Positions 34,640 through 43,536 of a stretch of 64,000 bases of DNA are shown in pieces (position 1 is the stretch's first letter; every line of letters starts with the position of its first letter). Source of the stretch: Candidatus Iainarchaeum sp. (GTDB lineage Archaea > Micrarchaeota > Micrarchaeia > Anstonellales > Bilamarchaeaceae); NCBI GenBank assembly GCA_028714535.1, contig JAQTME010000003.1, forward strand, positions 1 through 64,000. The letters are read 5' to 3'. Below the pieces are notes generated by a model, which was not told the origin of the DNA, ran no database searches, and was given only the letters and a program-made list of their open reading frames with translations. A program made the translations under genes and the position numbers.

Positions 34640-35260
34640 ATGCGGGCATTCATATTCTCGTTAGACGCTTTCGTAGCCTTCACGCTGGCCCTGATAGCAA
34701 TATATTCGCTGATTTTCTTCTCCAGCATACCGTCGTCCTACTATTACCTCCTCACCCAGGGGCACTACCTCTCAAGGGACGTGCTCATGGCGCTTTCGAC
34801 GACCTCGTGCGTCGCCTCTGTATACCCCTGCCCGAGCGGTGAGGGCATCTCGGTGCTCGACAACATCGCCTCGACCGCCGACATCGACCAGCGCCAGGAA
34901 CTGGTGCGGGAGACCGTCGGCAAGATGATTCCGGACCAGTTCGGCTACACCATCGAATCCGTGGATTCGCAGGGCAAGCCAGTCTCCATATACGACACTG
35001 CCACCGCCGACGGCGACCCGCATGCCAAGGAGCGCAAGAAGCTGAGCATCGCGTCCCAGGTCATGACCTTCGGCTATTCATCGGCATACGCCAAGCCCTC
35101 GGCTTCGATATACAACTACCTGAGCTGCAACGCGGACGGCGCAGGCATCGGCGGGCTCGTGACCTGCGGCCTGGGCGGAAACACGAACCCGAGCAGCGGC
35201 GGCAAGGACCTCGTGCCTTCTGTCAACGTCAAAATAGTGAAACTGACTATCTTCATATAG
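34640..35260 (+). CDS. pilin-like / N-terminally anchored exported protein
   Basis: 206 residues with a single N-terminal hydrophobic helix (MRAFIFSLDAFVAFTLALIAIYSLIFF) preceded by a FSLDAF motif, then an exported domain with a pair of Cys (TSCVASVYPCPSG) and another pair near the C-terminus. The N-terminus resembles archaeal pilin-like subunits whose signal helix stays in the fibre. The TATA GTTTTTAAATAA lies about 27 nt before ATG 34640 (leaderless), starting a five-gene operon. Confidence 0.65.
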   Translation: MRAFIFSLDAFVAFTLALIAIYSLIFFSSIPSSYYYLLTQGHYLSRDVLMALSTTSCVASVYPCPSGEGISVLDNIASTADIDQRQELVRETVGKMIPDQFGYTIESVDSQGKPVSIYDTATADGDPHAKERKKLSIASQVMTFGYSSAYAKPSASIYNYLSCNADGAGIGGLVTCGLGGNTNPSSGGKDLVPSVNVKIVKLTIFI

Positions 35261-35269
35261 GTGATATGG

Positions 35270-36838
35270 TTGAACAAAAAGGGATTCCTGTTTACCGTGA
35301 CCGTCTTCCTCATACTCACATACATCCTGCTCTCGATATCCGTATGGGTCAAGGGCGTTGAGGCGTCCGAGCGCGCCTACTCTGAATTCTACAAGGAGTC
35401 GACGGTCGAGCTCGCCATAGAGCAGATAACTCCCGCCAAGGTCGACGACGTCACCAACATCGTCATGAACCGCGCCCTGTTCAGGCTCAACGGCAATTCC
35501 ATAGACCATCCTGTCAAGGAAGGGGCTGCCGACGACGAGAACGCATACATAAGCAAGGCGCTATACGGCCTGCTGGTCAACGGCACGGCGCCATCATCCT
35601 GCTTCCAGGACTCGGCCGCCATGGCAGACGACGGCTCCTCGCTGACCGCGTGGATGTCGAACCTCAACGCGTCCCTGCTCTCCATAGGCGTCTATGTGAG
35701 CGAGTTCAGCGTCTCCAATTTCAGGGTTTGGCAGGGCGACATAGACACGGTCAACTACAGCTTCGACATGGGCCTCAGGCTCAACGACTATTCCAACACA
35801 TCGGCCGTCGTGAGGACATACCACCTGAACAACGCGGTCGGGATAAGCGGCCTTGCAGACCCCGCGCTGGCAAGGGAAAGCAGGAACCTCATAGATGGCC
35901 CCAGCACGGCCTACAGGCAGTTCTTCTTCAACAAGTCGCTCTACGCATCGCCGGACAGGATAAGCGTCAGGCAGCTTTCTACCGGGCAGGCCGGCCAGGG
36001 CTGGCTCTACGCCTACCTCGCATCCGCATCAGGCCCTAAGGACCTGGTGCCAAGCGCCGCAGAGCTTGACATGTCACAGAGGCGCAACTACATACTGGTC
36101 GGCAGCTTCTCTGAAATAACGTCCCTTACGCCTGGCGTATACGAGGCCTTCGCAGGCTACATAATCACTGACGGGCCCGGCTACCAGGGCGAATGCATCG
36201 CCTCGAAGGTGACCAACAAGAACGAGGTGGCGACGTTCAACCCGATAAGGTACTCGGGCGATTCGTGCACGGTTGACATAGATCCCGGGGCAGGGGCGCC
36301 GACGTCCAAGCCTTTCATCCTGGCCCATGATTTCGACGCGTCGGCTGCGCCAGAATGCCCGATATTCGCCGGCAATGCCACTGCCCGCGGCAGGTGCGCG
36401 CTCATAACGAGCAGATACCTGCCCGAGCAGATCCGCGCAGACCCCCTGAAGAAGCTTGATTCTTCTGCCAGCGCCATATACGGCGTGGAGGCGATAAGGG
36501 ACTTCGTCATGTGCGGCTATTATACGCAGAACCCGGCCGCGCCGTCATACTTCCAGCGCCTCATGCCAGATTCCTATTCGCGCAACAGCACCCTGGGCAT
36601 AGAGACATTCGTCATAGGCCAGTACGCCAACTCGACGAACTATGACCTCAACAGCAGGCTCGACAGGGAGCTTTTCAACGCCAGCATAGACGGGATAAAG
36701 ATAATGGGGCTGCCAGGCTGCAAGACTTATGAAAGCTGCGCAGACACGCCATCAACCGGCATATTCGCGATAAGCCAGCAGACGGTTTCGGCCTACGGCC
36801 TGGGCCAGCTGGCATGCAGCGGCTCGAGGTGCGGATGA
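35270..36838 (+). CDS. large pilin-like exported protein (TTG start)
   Basis: 522 residues. TTG 35270 lies 5 nt after GGTGA (35260-35264), giving the N-terminus MNKKGFLFTVTVFLILTYILLSISVW, which is a pilin-like hydrophobic helix with a short basic head. The rest is a large Ser/Tyr/Asn-rich exported domain with Cys pairs (CIASK, DSCTVD, ECPIFAGNATARGRC, GCKTYESC, CSGSRCG) and several N-glycosylation sequons. The size suggests a tip or adhesin-type subunit. It overlaps the next gene by a few bases. Confidence 0.6.
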   Translation: MNKKGFLFTVTVFLILTYILLSISVWVKGVEASERAYSEFYKESTVELAIEQITPAKVDDVTNIVMNRALFRLNGNSIDHPVKEGAADDENAYISKALYGLLVNGTAPSSCFQDSAAMADDGSSLTAWMSNLNASLLSIGVYVSEFSVSNFRVWQGDIDTVNYSFDMGLRLNDYSNTSAVVRTYHLNNAVGISGLADPALARESRNLIDGPSTAYRQFFFNKSLYASPDRISVRQLSTGQAGQGWLYAYLASASGPKDLVPSAAELDMSQRRNYILVGSFSEITSLTPGVYEAFAGYIITDGPGYQGECIASKVTNKNEVATFNPIRYSGDSCTVDIDPGAGAPTSKPFILAHDFDASAAPECPIFAGNATARGRCALITSRYLPEQIRADPLKKLDSSASAIYGVEAIRDFVMCGYYTQNPAAPSYFQRLMPDSYSRNSTLGIETFVIGQYANSTNYDLNSRLDRELFNASIDGIKIMGLPGCKTYESCADTPSTGIFAISQQTVSAYGLGQLACSGSRCG

Positions 36839-37266
36839 TGAAAGGGCAGACATCGCTTGAAGTCCTTGTGACCGTCGGCATAATCCTGGCGTTCACGATA
36901 CCGGTCCTGTTCCTCCTCCTCTCCCTCACGTCGGTGGGCTACGAGAAGACCGCCACGGCGCAGGCCGACGCATCGGCGCGCTCGCTTGCTGACACCATGA
37001 ACTTCGTCTATTCCCAGGGGCCCGGGGCCAGGAAGGTGCTCCTGCTCAACGTCCCGGCATCGACCCAGGACGTATATGCGGCTGACGGCGAGGCGGTGGT
37101 GCGCATAAAGACCTCGGCGGGCACCGTGGATGCGGTCTCGCCCACGTTCGCCAATATCGCAGGCACGTACCAGACCACACGCACCGTCGCCGGGCAGAAG
37201 ACCGGCCTTTTCATAATCATCGTAGAGAACCAGGACGGCAAGGTGAAGTTCGTTGAATCATCCTGA
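36838..37266 (+). CDS. class III signal peptide (type IV pilin-like) protein
   Basis: 142 residues beginning MKGQTSLEVLVTVGIILAF, a classical archaeal class III signal with a KGQ-S-E pattern that prepilin peptidase would cut after Gly. The following helix would form the fibre core; the exported part is about 110 residues with no Cys. ATG 36838 is the second of two adjacent ATG codons and has better spacing from GAGGTG. Confidence 0.78.
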   Translation: MKGQTSLEVLVTVGIILAFTIPVLFLLLSLTSVGYEKTATAQADASARSLADTMNFVYSQGPGARKVLLLNVPASTQDVYAADGEAVVRIKTSAGTVDAVSPTFANIAGTYQTTRTVAGQKTGLFIIIVENQDGKVKFVESS

Positions 37267-37720
37267 GCGCGGCCAGGTAGCCGCGGAGTTCATGCTTTAC
37301 ACGGCCGTCTTCATGTTCGTGGTCATCGCATCGTTCGTGGTCATAAGCCAGCTGCAGGGCAGCGAGATACCCCTGCGGCAGAACACCGTGGCCGAGGAGA
37401 CGGGCGAGGGCTTCGCCAGCATACTCACGCTGGCGGTAAAGGGCGGGGAGGGCTTCACCTACAGCTACGCGTTCCCGAAGACCATATTCGGCCTGCCATA
37501 CGTGATAGACCTGAACGAGCTCGCCTATGGCAAGGACACGTTCATAATGGAATGGGCCGGGCCGTACGGGAACTTCAGTTACTCGTACGCTGTGCCTGCC
37601 TACGATTACCGCATAGCCGGCACGTGCCTGTCGGGCAACAGGCTGCTCAGCAACCAGTGCTCCAACGTGCTGGTATTAAACAACGATGGGAAGAAACTTA
37701 CGATAACACAGGGTGAATGA
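37253..37720 (+). CDS. class III signal peptide (pilin-like) protein, TTG start
   Basis: 155 residues. TTG 37253 follows GGTGA (37242-37246) by 6 nt and overlaps the previous gene by 14 bases. The N-terminus reads NHPERGQVAAEFMLYTAVFMFVVIAS, again an RGQ-x-x-x-E pilin processing site plus a hydrophobic helix. The exported part is beta-rich with one Cys pair (GTCLSGN, NQCSN). Confidence 0.75.
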   Translation: MNHPERGQVAAEFMLYTAVFMFVVIASFVVISQLQGSEIPLRQNTVAEETGEGFASILTLAVKGGEGFTYSYAFPKTIFGLPYVIDLNELAYGKDTFIMEWAGPYGNFSYSYAVPAYDYRIAGTCLSGNRLLSNQCSNVLVLNNDGKKLTITQGE

Positions 37721-37721
37721 A

Positions 37722-38231
37722 ATGAAGGGACAATATTTCAGCTTCGATGCCATAATCGCCGCGGTCATATTCGTCATGGCGCTGGTCGCGCTGCTTTCCT
37801 ACTGGCACAGCGTGAAGTCGTACCTGGACTACCAGGCCGACCCGCTCTCGCGCGAGTCCGTGCGCATATCGAACCTGCTGTTCACGCCGCCGTCCCCGTC
37901 ACCCGACTGCATGGAGATGTCCAGGCTCGGATTCTCGTTGGGCTGGGACGACAGGAGGGTGAATTCGTCCATCGTGGAATGCGCGTCGCTCAGGGCGGGC
38001 GTCAGCCCCAACTGGCTGAAGCAGATGCTCGGCACCGGTTATGACGTTTCAATCACCGTGAGCGACCTCTCCTCGGACATCCCGGCGACTGTCGCTGTCA
38101 TCGGCGGCTCGGCTGACGACGTGAAGAACGCGAAAGAGGTCGTCAAGATGCGCAGGCTGGCCACGGTGGTGAACCCCGACGGCTCGACCTACCTGGCGGC
38201 GTTCGACCTGAGCATCTATACCGCGCAGTAA
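37722..38231 (+). CDS. pilin-like exported protein
   Basis: 169 residues beginning MKGQYFSFDAIIAAVIFVMALVALLSYW. A KGQ head and one hydrophobic helix are present, but the +5 Glu of true pilins is replaced by Asp (FSFD), the same FSxDA pattern as the first gene of this operon. ATG 37722 lies 5 nt after GGTGA overlapping the preceding stop. It is the last gene of the operon; T-rich DNA at 38236-38262 may end transcription. Confidence 0.7.
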   Translation: MKGQYFSFDAIIAAVIFVMALVALLSYWHSVKSYLDYQADPLSRESVRISNLLFTPPSPSPDCMEMSRLGFSLGWDDRRVNSSIVECASLRAGVSPNWLKQMLGTGYDVSITVSDLSSDIPATVAVIGGSADDVKNAKEVVKMRRLATVVNPDGSTYLAAFDLSIYTAQ

Positions 38232-38300
38232 TCCTTCTTTTTCCGCATATTTTTCACACTGGGCAGAGGGAAAAATAAAAAAAAGGAAGCGCGCTGCGCT

Positions 38301-39722
38301 TCACTTGCTCTTCGTGATTATCTCGATGTTCTCAGGCGCCTTGTTGACGTTCCCTATCTTTATGCCGATGAGGGTCTTCACGCCCTGCTTGGCCGCCAGG
38401 TCCACGAGCCTCTGCGTTATTATGCCGTCGAACACTATGGCATGCACGTCGCTGGTCTCGCCAAGCGCCTTTATCACGTCGCGCACCGGGACCTCTGATA
38501 TCCTCTCGAGGCCGCTGTTGTAGAACCTCGCCCTGAGGGTGTTGCTGAGCTCGTTCAGCTCCTTCATCAGCCCGTTCTTGTCGACCCTGACCGGTGCGGC
38601 GGGGGCCGCTGCGGCCTTCTCCTCCGCCTCGCCCGGCAGCGGCGGCAGCGCCGGCTCCTCCCTCCTGCGCGGAGGCTCGCGTTCGCGCTGCATCTCCCTC
38701 GGCTGCTCGCGCGGCACTGGAGCGACCTGGGTGTAGGAGCTCCTGTCCACGGTTATCCTGCCCTGGGAACGTTCGTCCTCCCGCGCGCGGGCCGCCTCGA
38801 CCTCGCGGCTCGGGACCGGCTGGGACGTATCCTCCGGGTTTTCCTGCCTGAACCTGGGAATCTCCTTCCTCATCCTCTCAGGGGCGCCCCTGCCACCCTT
38901 GCCCGTCTGCTCGTAGGGCACGCGGTTGCGCAGGTACTTTATCATCTCCTTGCGGGTGAGCTCCTCGACCTCCATGCCTGTCGGGGCGCGGGCCACGAAG
39001 TCTATGTCCACCCCTCCCTGGGCGAGCTCGTTCAGGATGATGTCGCCGCCCCTGTCGCCGTCAAGGAAGAGCGTGACCTCCTTCCTCTTGGACAGCTCGA
39101 CGATTGTCCTGGTCACCTTCGCGCCGCCTATGGCGACCACGTTGGTGATGTCGTTTTTGAGCAGGTTTATCACGTCAGCACGGCCCTCGACGAACACGGT
39201 CTCGTTGTTCCTGTCGACGGTCGGCCCAGCCGGCAGCCTGTCAGCGCCGTATTCGGTGACCTCGGCCGTCTTGACCTCGTCCCTGACCAGCTCTGAGATC
39301 TCCTTGCTCTCGGGTATCTCCGTCTTTATGAGCGTCTTGAGCAGCAGCTTGGCCCTGTCCACGAGCACCTTCCTCTTGAGGTTGCGCGTGTCCTCGACCT
39401 TGGTTATCCTCAGCCTCGCCTCGCACGGGCCGACCCTGTCGACCGTCTCCAGCGCAGCTGCGATTATGCACGTCTCCACCATGTCGAGGCTGCTGGGTAT
39501 CTTTATGACCCCGCTGGTCCTGCCGTCCGAGCCGGACAGGTCGACCTCTATCCTTCCTATCCTGCCGTTCTTCTGCAGGTCGCGGAGGTCAAGCTCGTCG
39601 CCGAGGAGGCCTTCGGTCTGGCCGAAGATCGCCCCAACCACGTCCGGCTTCTCCACAAGCCCGGAAATCTCCACGTTCGTGTATATCAGGTATTTGACTG
39701 TATCTATGTATGTCTTAGCCAT
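38301..39722 (-). CDS. dnaG: DnaG-type primase (archaeal)
   Basis: 473 residues. The N-terminal 160 residues (AKTYIDTVKYLIYTNVEISG, GLLGDELDLRDLQKNGRIGRIEV) are the archaeal DnaG-specific domain. A Toprim domain follows with FVEGRADVINLL and LFLDGDRGGD (acidic metal site). A Pro/Arg/Glu-rich linker of about 100 residues (about 285-390) precedes a conserved C-terminal domain (LSNTLRARFYNSGLERISEVPVRDV). Archaeal DnaG is linked to the exosome and RNA processing as well as priming. GGTGA lies 5 nt before ATG 39722. It overlaps the small Toprim gene upstream by 8 bases. Confidence 0.93.
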   Translation of the reverse strand: MAKTYIDTVKYLIYTNVEISGLVEKPDVVGAIFGQTEGLLGDELDLRDLQKNGRIGRIEVDLSGSDGRTSGVIKIPSSLDMVETCIIAAALETVDRVGPCEARLRITKVEDTRNLKRKVLVDRAKLLLKTLIKTEIPESKEISELVRDEVKTAEVTEYGADRLPAGPTVDRNNETVFVEGRADVINLLKNDITNVVAIGGAKVTRTIVELSKRKEVTLFLDGDRGGDIILNELAQGGVDIDFVARAPTGMEVEELTRKEMIKYLRNRVPYEQTGKGGRGAPERMRKEIPRFRQENPEDTSQPVPSREVEAARAREDERSQGRITVDRSSYTQVAPVPREQPREMQREREPPRRREEPALPPLPGEAEEKAAAAPAAPVRVDKNGLMKELNELSNTLRARFYNSGLERISEVPVRDVIKALGETSDVHAIVFDGIITQRLVDLAAKQGVKTLIGIKIGNVNKAPENIEIITKSK

Positions 39723-40095
39723 TGTTTTCACCTTCCTCAATCAATTCATCATATCCTCTTTTCGCATCCTCGAAATAACGCACGTTAAGGATGCGCCCGA
39801 GGGCCTTCCTGGTCTCCAGCTCGGCCCTGATGGACCGCGCCTCGAGCTCGTCCCTGGCGAGCGCAGCGAGCTGTTCGCCGCGCCTGTCCAGGTCCGTGAG
39901 CACGAAAACCGTTTCGACCCCTTTTTCAGCGACCCTGTCGCAGCTTATCCTCAGGTTGCCGGATATGGTCAGGACGTTGCGGCATCCAAGGAGGGCCAAC
40001 GCCTCCCTGTCCCGCTTGCCTTCCACGAAGACCCAGCCTTCCCTGAGCTGCTTCAGGATCTTGTCGAGCAGCTTCAGTTTCTGCTTTATTTCCAC
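39715..40095 (-). CDS. small Toprim-domain protein (GTG start)
   Basis: 126 residues, essentially one Toprim domain: GWVFVEGKRDREALALLG carries the catalytic Glu and VFVLTDLDRRGEQLA the DxD motif. It resembles the free-standing archaeal Toprim proteins related to RNase M5/primase. GTG 40095 is chosen because GGAGG lies 6 nt upstream and the upstream DNA is a structured RNA rather than coding sequence. It is co-transcribed with dnaG, so a linked role in RNA or primer metabolism is plausible but unproven. Confidence 0.8.
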   Translation of the reverse strand: MEIKQKLKLLDKILKQLREGWVFVEGKRDREALALLGCRNVLTISGNLRISCDRVAEKGVETVFVLTDLDRRGEQLAALARDELEARSIRAELETRKALGRILNVRYFEDAKRGYDELIEEGENNG

Positions 40096-40131
40096 TGCTT
40101 TCCTCCGTGGGGACCAGAACGAGAGACCATT

Positions 40132-40226
40132 GCTGTGCACTGTTGACCGCCCTTGCGGGCCGCCCATCCCTTTCGGGACGGTCGTTCCGTCATGGCTTGA
40201 AGCTCAGGTGGCCATCCATGCACAGC
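40132..40226 (-). ncRNA. structured leader RNA candidate upstream of Toprim-dnaG operon
   Basis: On the minus strand, GCTGTGCA (40226-40219) pairs with TGCACAGC (40139-40132), closing a multi-branched structure. Inside are a hairpin ATGGC/GCCAT (40215-40211 with 40196-40192) and a stem GACCG/CGGTC (40183-40179 with 40149-40145). The latter encloses two short hairpins capped by GNRA tetraloops (TCCC-GAAA-GGGA and CCC-GCAA-GGG). A TATA-like CTAAAAACACC lies about 25 nt before the first stem. The structure ends about 26 nt before the GGAGG of the Toprim gene. It could be a riboswitch, a protein-binding leader or an independent small RNA. Confidence 0.55.
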
Positions 40227-40252
40227 GTTATTATGCTGCATGCAAGGTGTTT

Positions 40253-40684
40253 TTAGCCCATCGCCGCCCTTTCCTCTATTAGGTCGACGACGACAGGGAA
40301 TATCTTCATGATATCCCCTTCGCTCAAAACGCCTATGAGTTCATTATCGTCATTCACGACCGGGAGCCGCTTTATCTTGTTCTCCCGCATCGCTTTTGCT
40401 GCATCTTCTATGGTCGTTTCGGGTCTCACCACCCTCAGCGGCTTCGACATGACTTCTTCAACGGGCACCCCGCTCGGATCCTTGCCCCTGGCAAGGAGGT
40501 TGCAGACTATGTCCCTCTCGGTGATTATGCCTTTGGCATGCTTGCCGGCCTTGTCCTGGACGACTATCACTGAACCGATGCCGTTTTTCTTCATCAGCTT
40601 AGCCACATCTATGGCGGTTTTTCCGAATGGTATGACTATGACCTTCTTGGTCATGATGTCTCCCACTCTCAAGTCCGATCCCAT
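40253..40684 (-). CDS. CBS-domain pair protein
   Basis: 143 residues containing two CBS motifs in tandem (VGDIMTKKVIVIP...GSVIVVQD...GIITERDIV and VEEVMSKPLRVVRP...KRLPVVNDDNELIGVLSEGDIM). Such Bateman modules bind adenine nucleotides or S-adenosyl ligands. There is no other domain. The TATA CTTTTTAAACG lies about 25 nt before the ATG. The regulated partner is unknown. It lies just upstream of the structured RNA and dnaG. Confidence 0.88.
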   Translation of the reverse strand: MGSDLRVGDIMTKKVIVIPFGKTAIDVAKLMKKNGIGSVIVVQDKAGKHAKGIITERDIVCNLLARGKDPSGVPVEEVMSKPLRVVRPETTIEDAAKAMRENKIKRLPVVNDDNELIGVLSEGDIMKIFPVVVDLIEERAAMG

Positions 40685-40803
40685 GGAATAAACATGCTCG
40701 GAAACGTTTAAAAAGCGTGGGTGGGCGCCGCAATCCCCCTGCCCTTCCAGCCCAGTCTCGGTACGCCCACAACTTAAAAAGTCTTTCCAGTCTATATCGG
40801 CGT

Positions 40804-43530
40804 ATGGATGCCAGTGCCATTGAGAAGAAATGGTCCACGAGGTGGGCAGATGCCAGGGCGTTCGAGGCCGACCCTGACCCGAAGAGGGAGAAGCGCTACG
40901 TCACCGCCGCGTTCCCCTACCCGAACTCGCCCCAGCACATAGGCCATGCCAGGACCTACACTACGGCGGACATATATGCGCGCTACCTGAGGCTTAAGGG
41001 CTACAACGTGCTCTTCCCCATGGGCTTCCACGTCACAGGGACGCCGATACTGGCCATGGCGAAGCGCATCGCGGCCAAGGACCCGGACGTCCTCGGCGTT
41101 TTCGACAAGATCTACGGCATCCCGCCATCACAGGCTGCGAAGCTCACCGAGCCGCGCGCCCTCGTCGCCCATTTCTCCGCCGAGATAGAGCAGGGCATGA
41201 GGGAAATCGGCTATTCGATAGACTGGAGGCGGAAATTCTATTCCTACGACGAGAAGTTCAACAGGTTCATCCAATGGCAGTTCCGGAAGCTCAAGGAGCT
41301 CGGCTACCTGGTGAAGGGCGAGTACCCCATCGCCTGGTGCCCCTCGGACAAGAACGCCGTGAGCGCGCACGACACGCGGGGCGACGTGGACCCCGACCTA
41401 GACAACGTGACCGTGATAAAGTTCGCTGTTTCTGCCGGCGAATCGCTTGTGGTGACCACCTACCGCCCCGAGACGGTATACGGGGTCACGAACATCTGGC
41501 TCAACCCCAAGGCATCCTACGTGCGGGCGAAGCACGGCAAGGAGACGCTCATACTGGCCGAGGAGGCGGCGAAAGCGCTCGACCTCCAGCTCGGGCTCGC
41601 GATAACAGGCAAGATCAAGGCGGAGGACGTCCTGAAGATGGGCGCGAAGAACCCCATGACCGGCGAAACAGTGCCGGTCTGGCCGGCCTCGTTCGTCCAG
41701 CCGGGCGTCGGCACCGGAATCGTCATGAGCGTGCCTGCGCATGCCCCGCTGGACTACCTCGCCCTGCGCGACCTGGGCAAGGAAGGCATGAGGATGCCGC
41801 AGGTCGTGAGCCTGAAGGGGTATGGCGCAGCGCCGGCGAAGGAAGCAGTGGAGCGGCTGGGCGTGAAGAGCCAGGACGACCCGAAGGCAGAGGAGGCCAC
41901 CGAGGAAATCTACACCAAGGAGGCGCACGAGGGCATAATGCACGCCGGCGAGTTCAAGGGCGAGCATGTTTCCACCGCGCGCGAGAAAATAGCCGCGAAG
42001 ATGGCAAAGGGCGGCAGCGCGTTCCCCATAGTCACCATCTCAAACGGCCCGGTCCAGTGCCGCTGCGGCGCGACAGTGGTCGTCAACATACTCAAGGACC
42101 AGTGGTTCATCGACTACGGCATTCCAGGCTGGAAGGACAAGGCCAAGGAATGCCTTTCCGGCATGAAGATAATCCCTGAGAAGACGCGCAGCGAATACCT
42201 GTATACAATAGACTGGCTGAAAACGAGGCCGTGCACCCGCGCGGCCGGGCTGGGTACGAAGTTCCCGTTCGACGAGACGAAGATGATAGAGGCGCTTTCC
42301 GACTCCACAATCTACATGGCCTACTATACCATCGCGCACCTGCTGGCTGACGTAGACGTGGCGAAGCTGGACGACAAGTTCTTCGACTACGTCCTGCTCG
42401 GGAAAGGCAAGGGCGATGCGCGGATGAAAACGCTGCGCGACAGCTTCCTCTATTGGTATCCGGTCGATTCCAGGCACAGCGCCGGCGACCTCATCAGGAA
42501 CCACCTCACGCTCTTCATATTCATCCACGCGGCCATCCTGGAGAAGAGGCTCTGGCCGAGGCAGATCGCCACCAACGGCTTCGTGCTCATGGACGGCGCC
42601 AAGATGAGCAAGAGCATGGGCAACATACTGCCGCTCCGCAAGGCCATAAGGGAATACGGCGCGGACATAATCAGGTTCTCGGTCGTCTCAGGCGCAGAGC
42701 TGTCGACCGACACGGATTTCAACCGCACGGTGGCCGATGGCGTCCGCTCCAGGCTCGCGCTGATATCGCGGCTGGTGGACGAGTCGAGGAAAAAGGGCCC
42801 TGCCCAGCACGGCAGGATAGAGAAATGGCTGCTTTCGCGGCTGAACCGCAAGATAGGGCTCGCCGACCAGCTGTATGAGAAGCTCGCCATCCGCGACCTT
42901 TCGCTCCAGATATTCTACGACGTCGTTAGCGACCTGCAATGGTACGCGAAGCGGTCCAAGGGCGGGGCGAACCTGCACGACTTCTTCACGAAATGGGTGG
43001 TGCTGATGGCGCCCTTCATGCCGCACTACGCAGAGGAATACTGGGAGCTGCTCGGCGGCAAGGGCCTCGTGTCGTTCGCCCCCTTCCCCGCGCCGGACGA
43101 ATCGAAGGTGGACGACACCATCGAGCGCGGCGAGGAGCTGATACGCCGCGTGCATGGCGACATAGAGAAGATATCGGCGCTCATCAAGAAGAAGCCGGCG
43201 CGCGTGACCGTTTACGCTGCATCCGAGTGGAAGCGGAAGCTCTATTCCATGGCCAAGGCCAACCCGTCGTTCGAGGCGCTCATGAAGGCCGCGGCCGCGG
43301 AGAAGATGCCGATGAAGGACGTGCAGAACGTGGCCAAGCAGATAATGAAGAACGTGCACTCCCTGGCGCTTCCGCTGTCCCAGGACGAGGAGCTCGGCGC
43401 GCTGAAGGACGCCGAGGCGTTCCTTTCCGCGGAGTATTCCTGCCCGGTCGAGGTCCTGCCTGAAGAAAAGGCGAAGCACGACAAGGCGAAATCGTCGCTG
43501 CCTGACAAGCCGGCCATCGTGCTGGAATAG
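40804..43530 (+). CDS. leuS: leucyl-tRNA synthetase (archaeal/eukaryotic type)
   Basis: 908 residues. The HIGH motif is PQHIGHART near residue 41 and KMSKSMGN near residue 600, with an editing domain in between (VVTTYRPETVYGVTNIWLNP, with the conserved TxRxxT-type TYRPET). The C-terminal anticodon-binding helical bundle is complete. ATG 40804 lies about 27 nt after AACTTAAAAAG; earlier in-frame starts precede that promoter. It is followed 6 nt later by trm5. Confidence 0.95.
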   Translation: MDASAIEKKWSTRWADARAFEADPDPKREKRYVTAAFPYPNSPQHIGHARTYTTADIYARYLRLKGYNVLFPMGFHVTGTPILAMAKRIAAKDPDVLGVFDKIYGIPPSQAAKLTEPRALVAHFSAEIEQGMREIGYSIDWRRKFYSYDEKFNRFIQWQFRKLKELGYLVKGEYPIAWCPSDKNAVSAHDTRGDVDPDLDNVTVIKFAVSAGESLVVTTYRPETVYGVTNIWLNPKASYVRAKHGKETLILAEEAAKALDLQLGLAITGKIKAEDVLKMGAKNPMTGETVPVWPASFVQPGVGTGIVMSVPAHAPLDYLALRDLGKEGMRMPQVVSLKGYGAAPAKEAVERLGVKSQDDPKAEEATEEIYTKEAHEGIMHAGEFKGEHVSTAREKIAAKMAKGGSAFPIVTISNGPVQCRCGATVVVNILKDQWFIDYGIPGWKDKAKECLSGMKIIPEKTRSEYLYTIDWLKTRPCTRAAGLGTKFPFDETKMIEALSDSTIYMAYYTIAHLLADVDVAKLDDKFFDYVLLGKGKGDARMKTLRDSFLYWYPVDSRHSAGDLIRNHLTLFIFIHAAILEKRLWPRQIATNGFVLMDGAKMSKSMGNILPLRKAIREYGADIIRFSVVSGAELSTDTDFNRTVADGVRSRLALISRLVDESRKKGPAQHGRIEKWLLSRLNRKIGLADQLYEKLAIRDLSLQIFYDVVSDLQWYAKRSKGGANLHDFFTKWVVLMAPFMPHYAEEYWELLGGKGLVSFAPFPAPDESKVDDTIERGEELIRRVHGDIEKISALIKKKPARVTVYAASEWKRKLYSMAKANPSFEALMKAAAAEKMPMKDVQNVAKQIMKNVHSLALPLSQDEELGALKDAEAFLSAEYSCPVEVLPEEKAKHDKAKSSLPDKPAIVLE

Positions 43531-43536
43531 GTCCAC

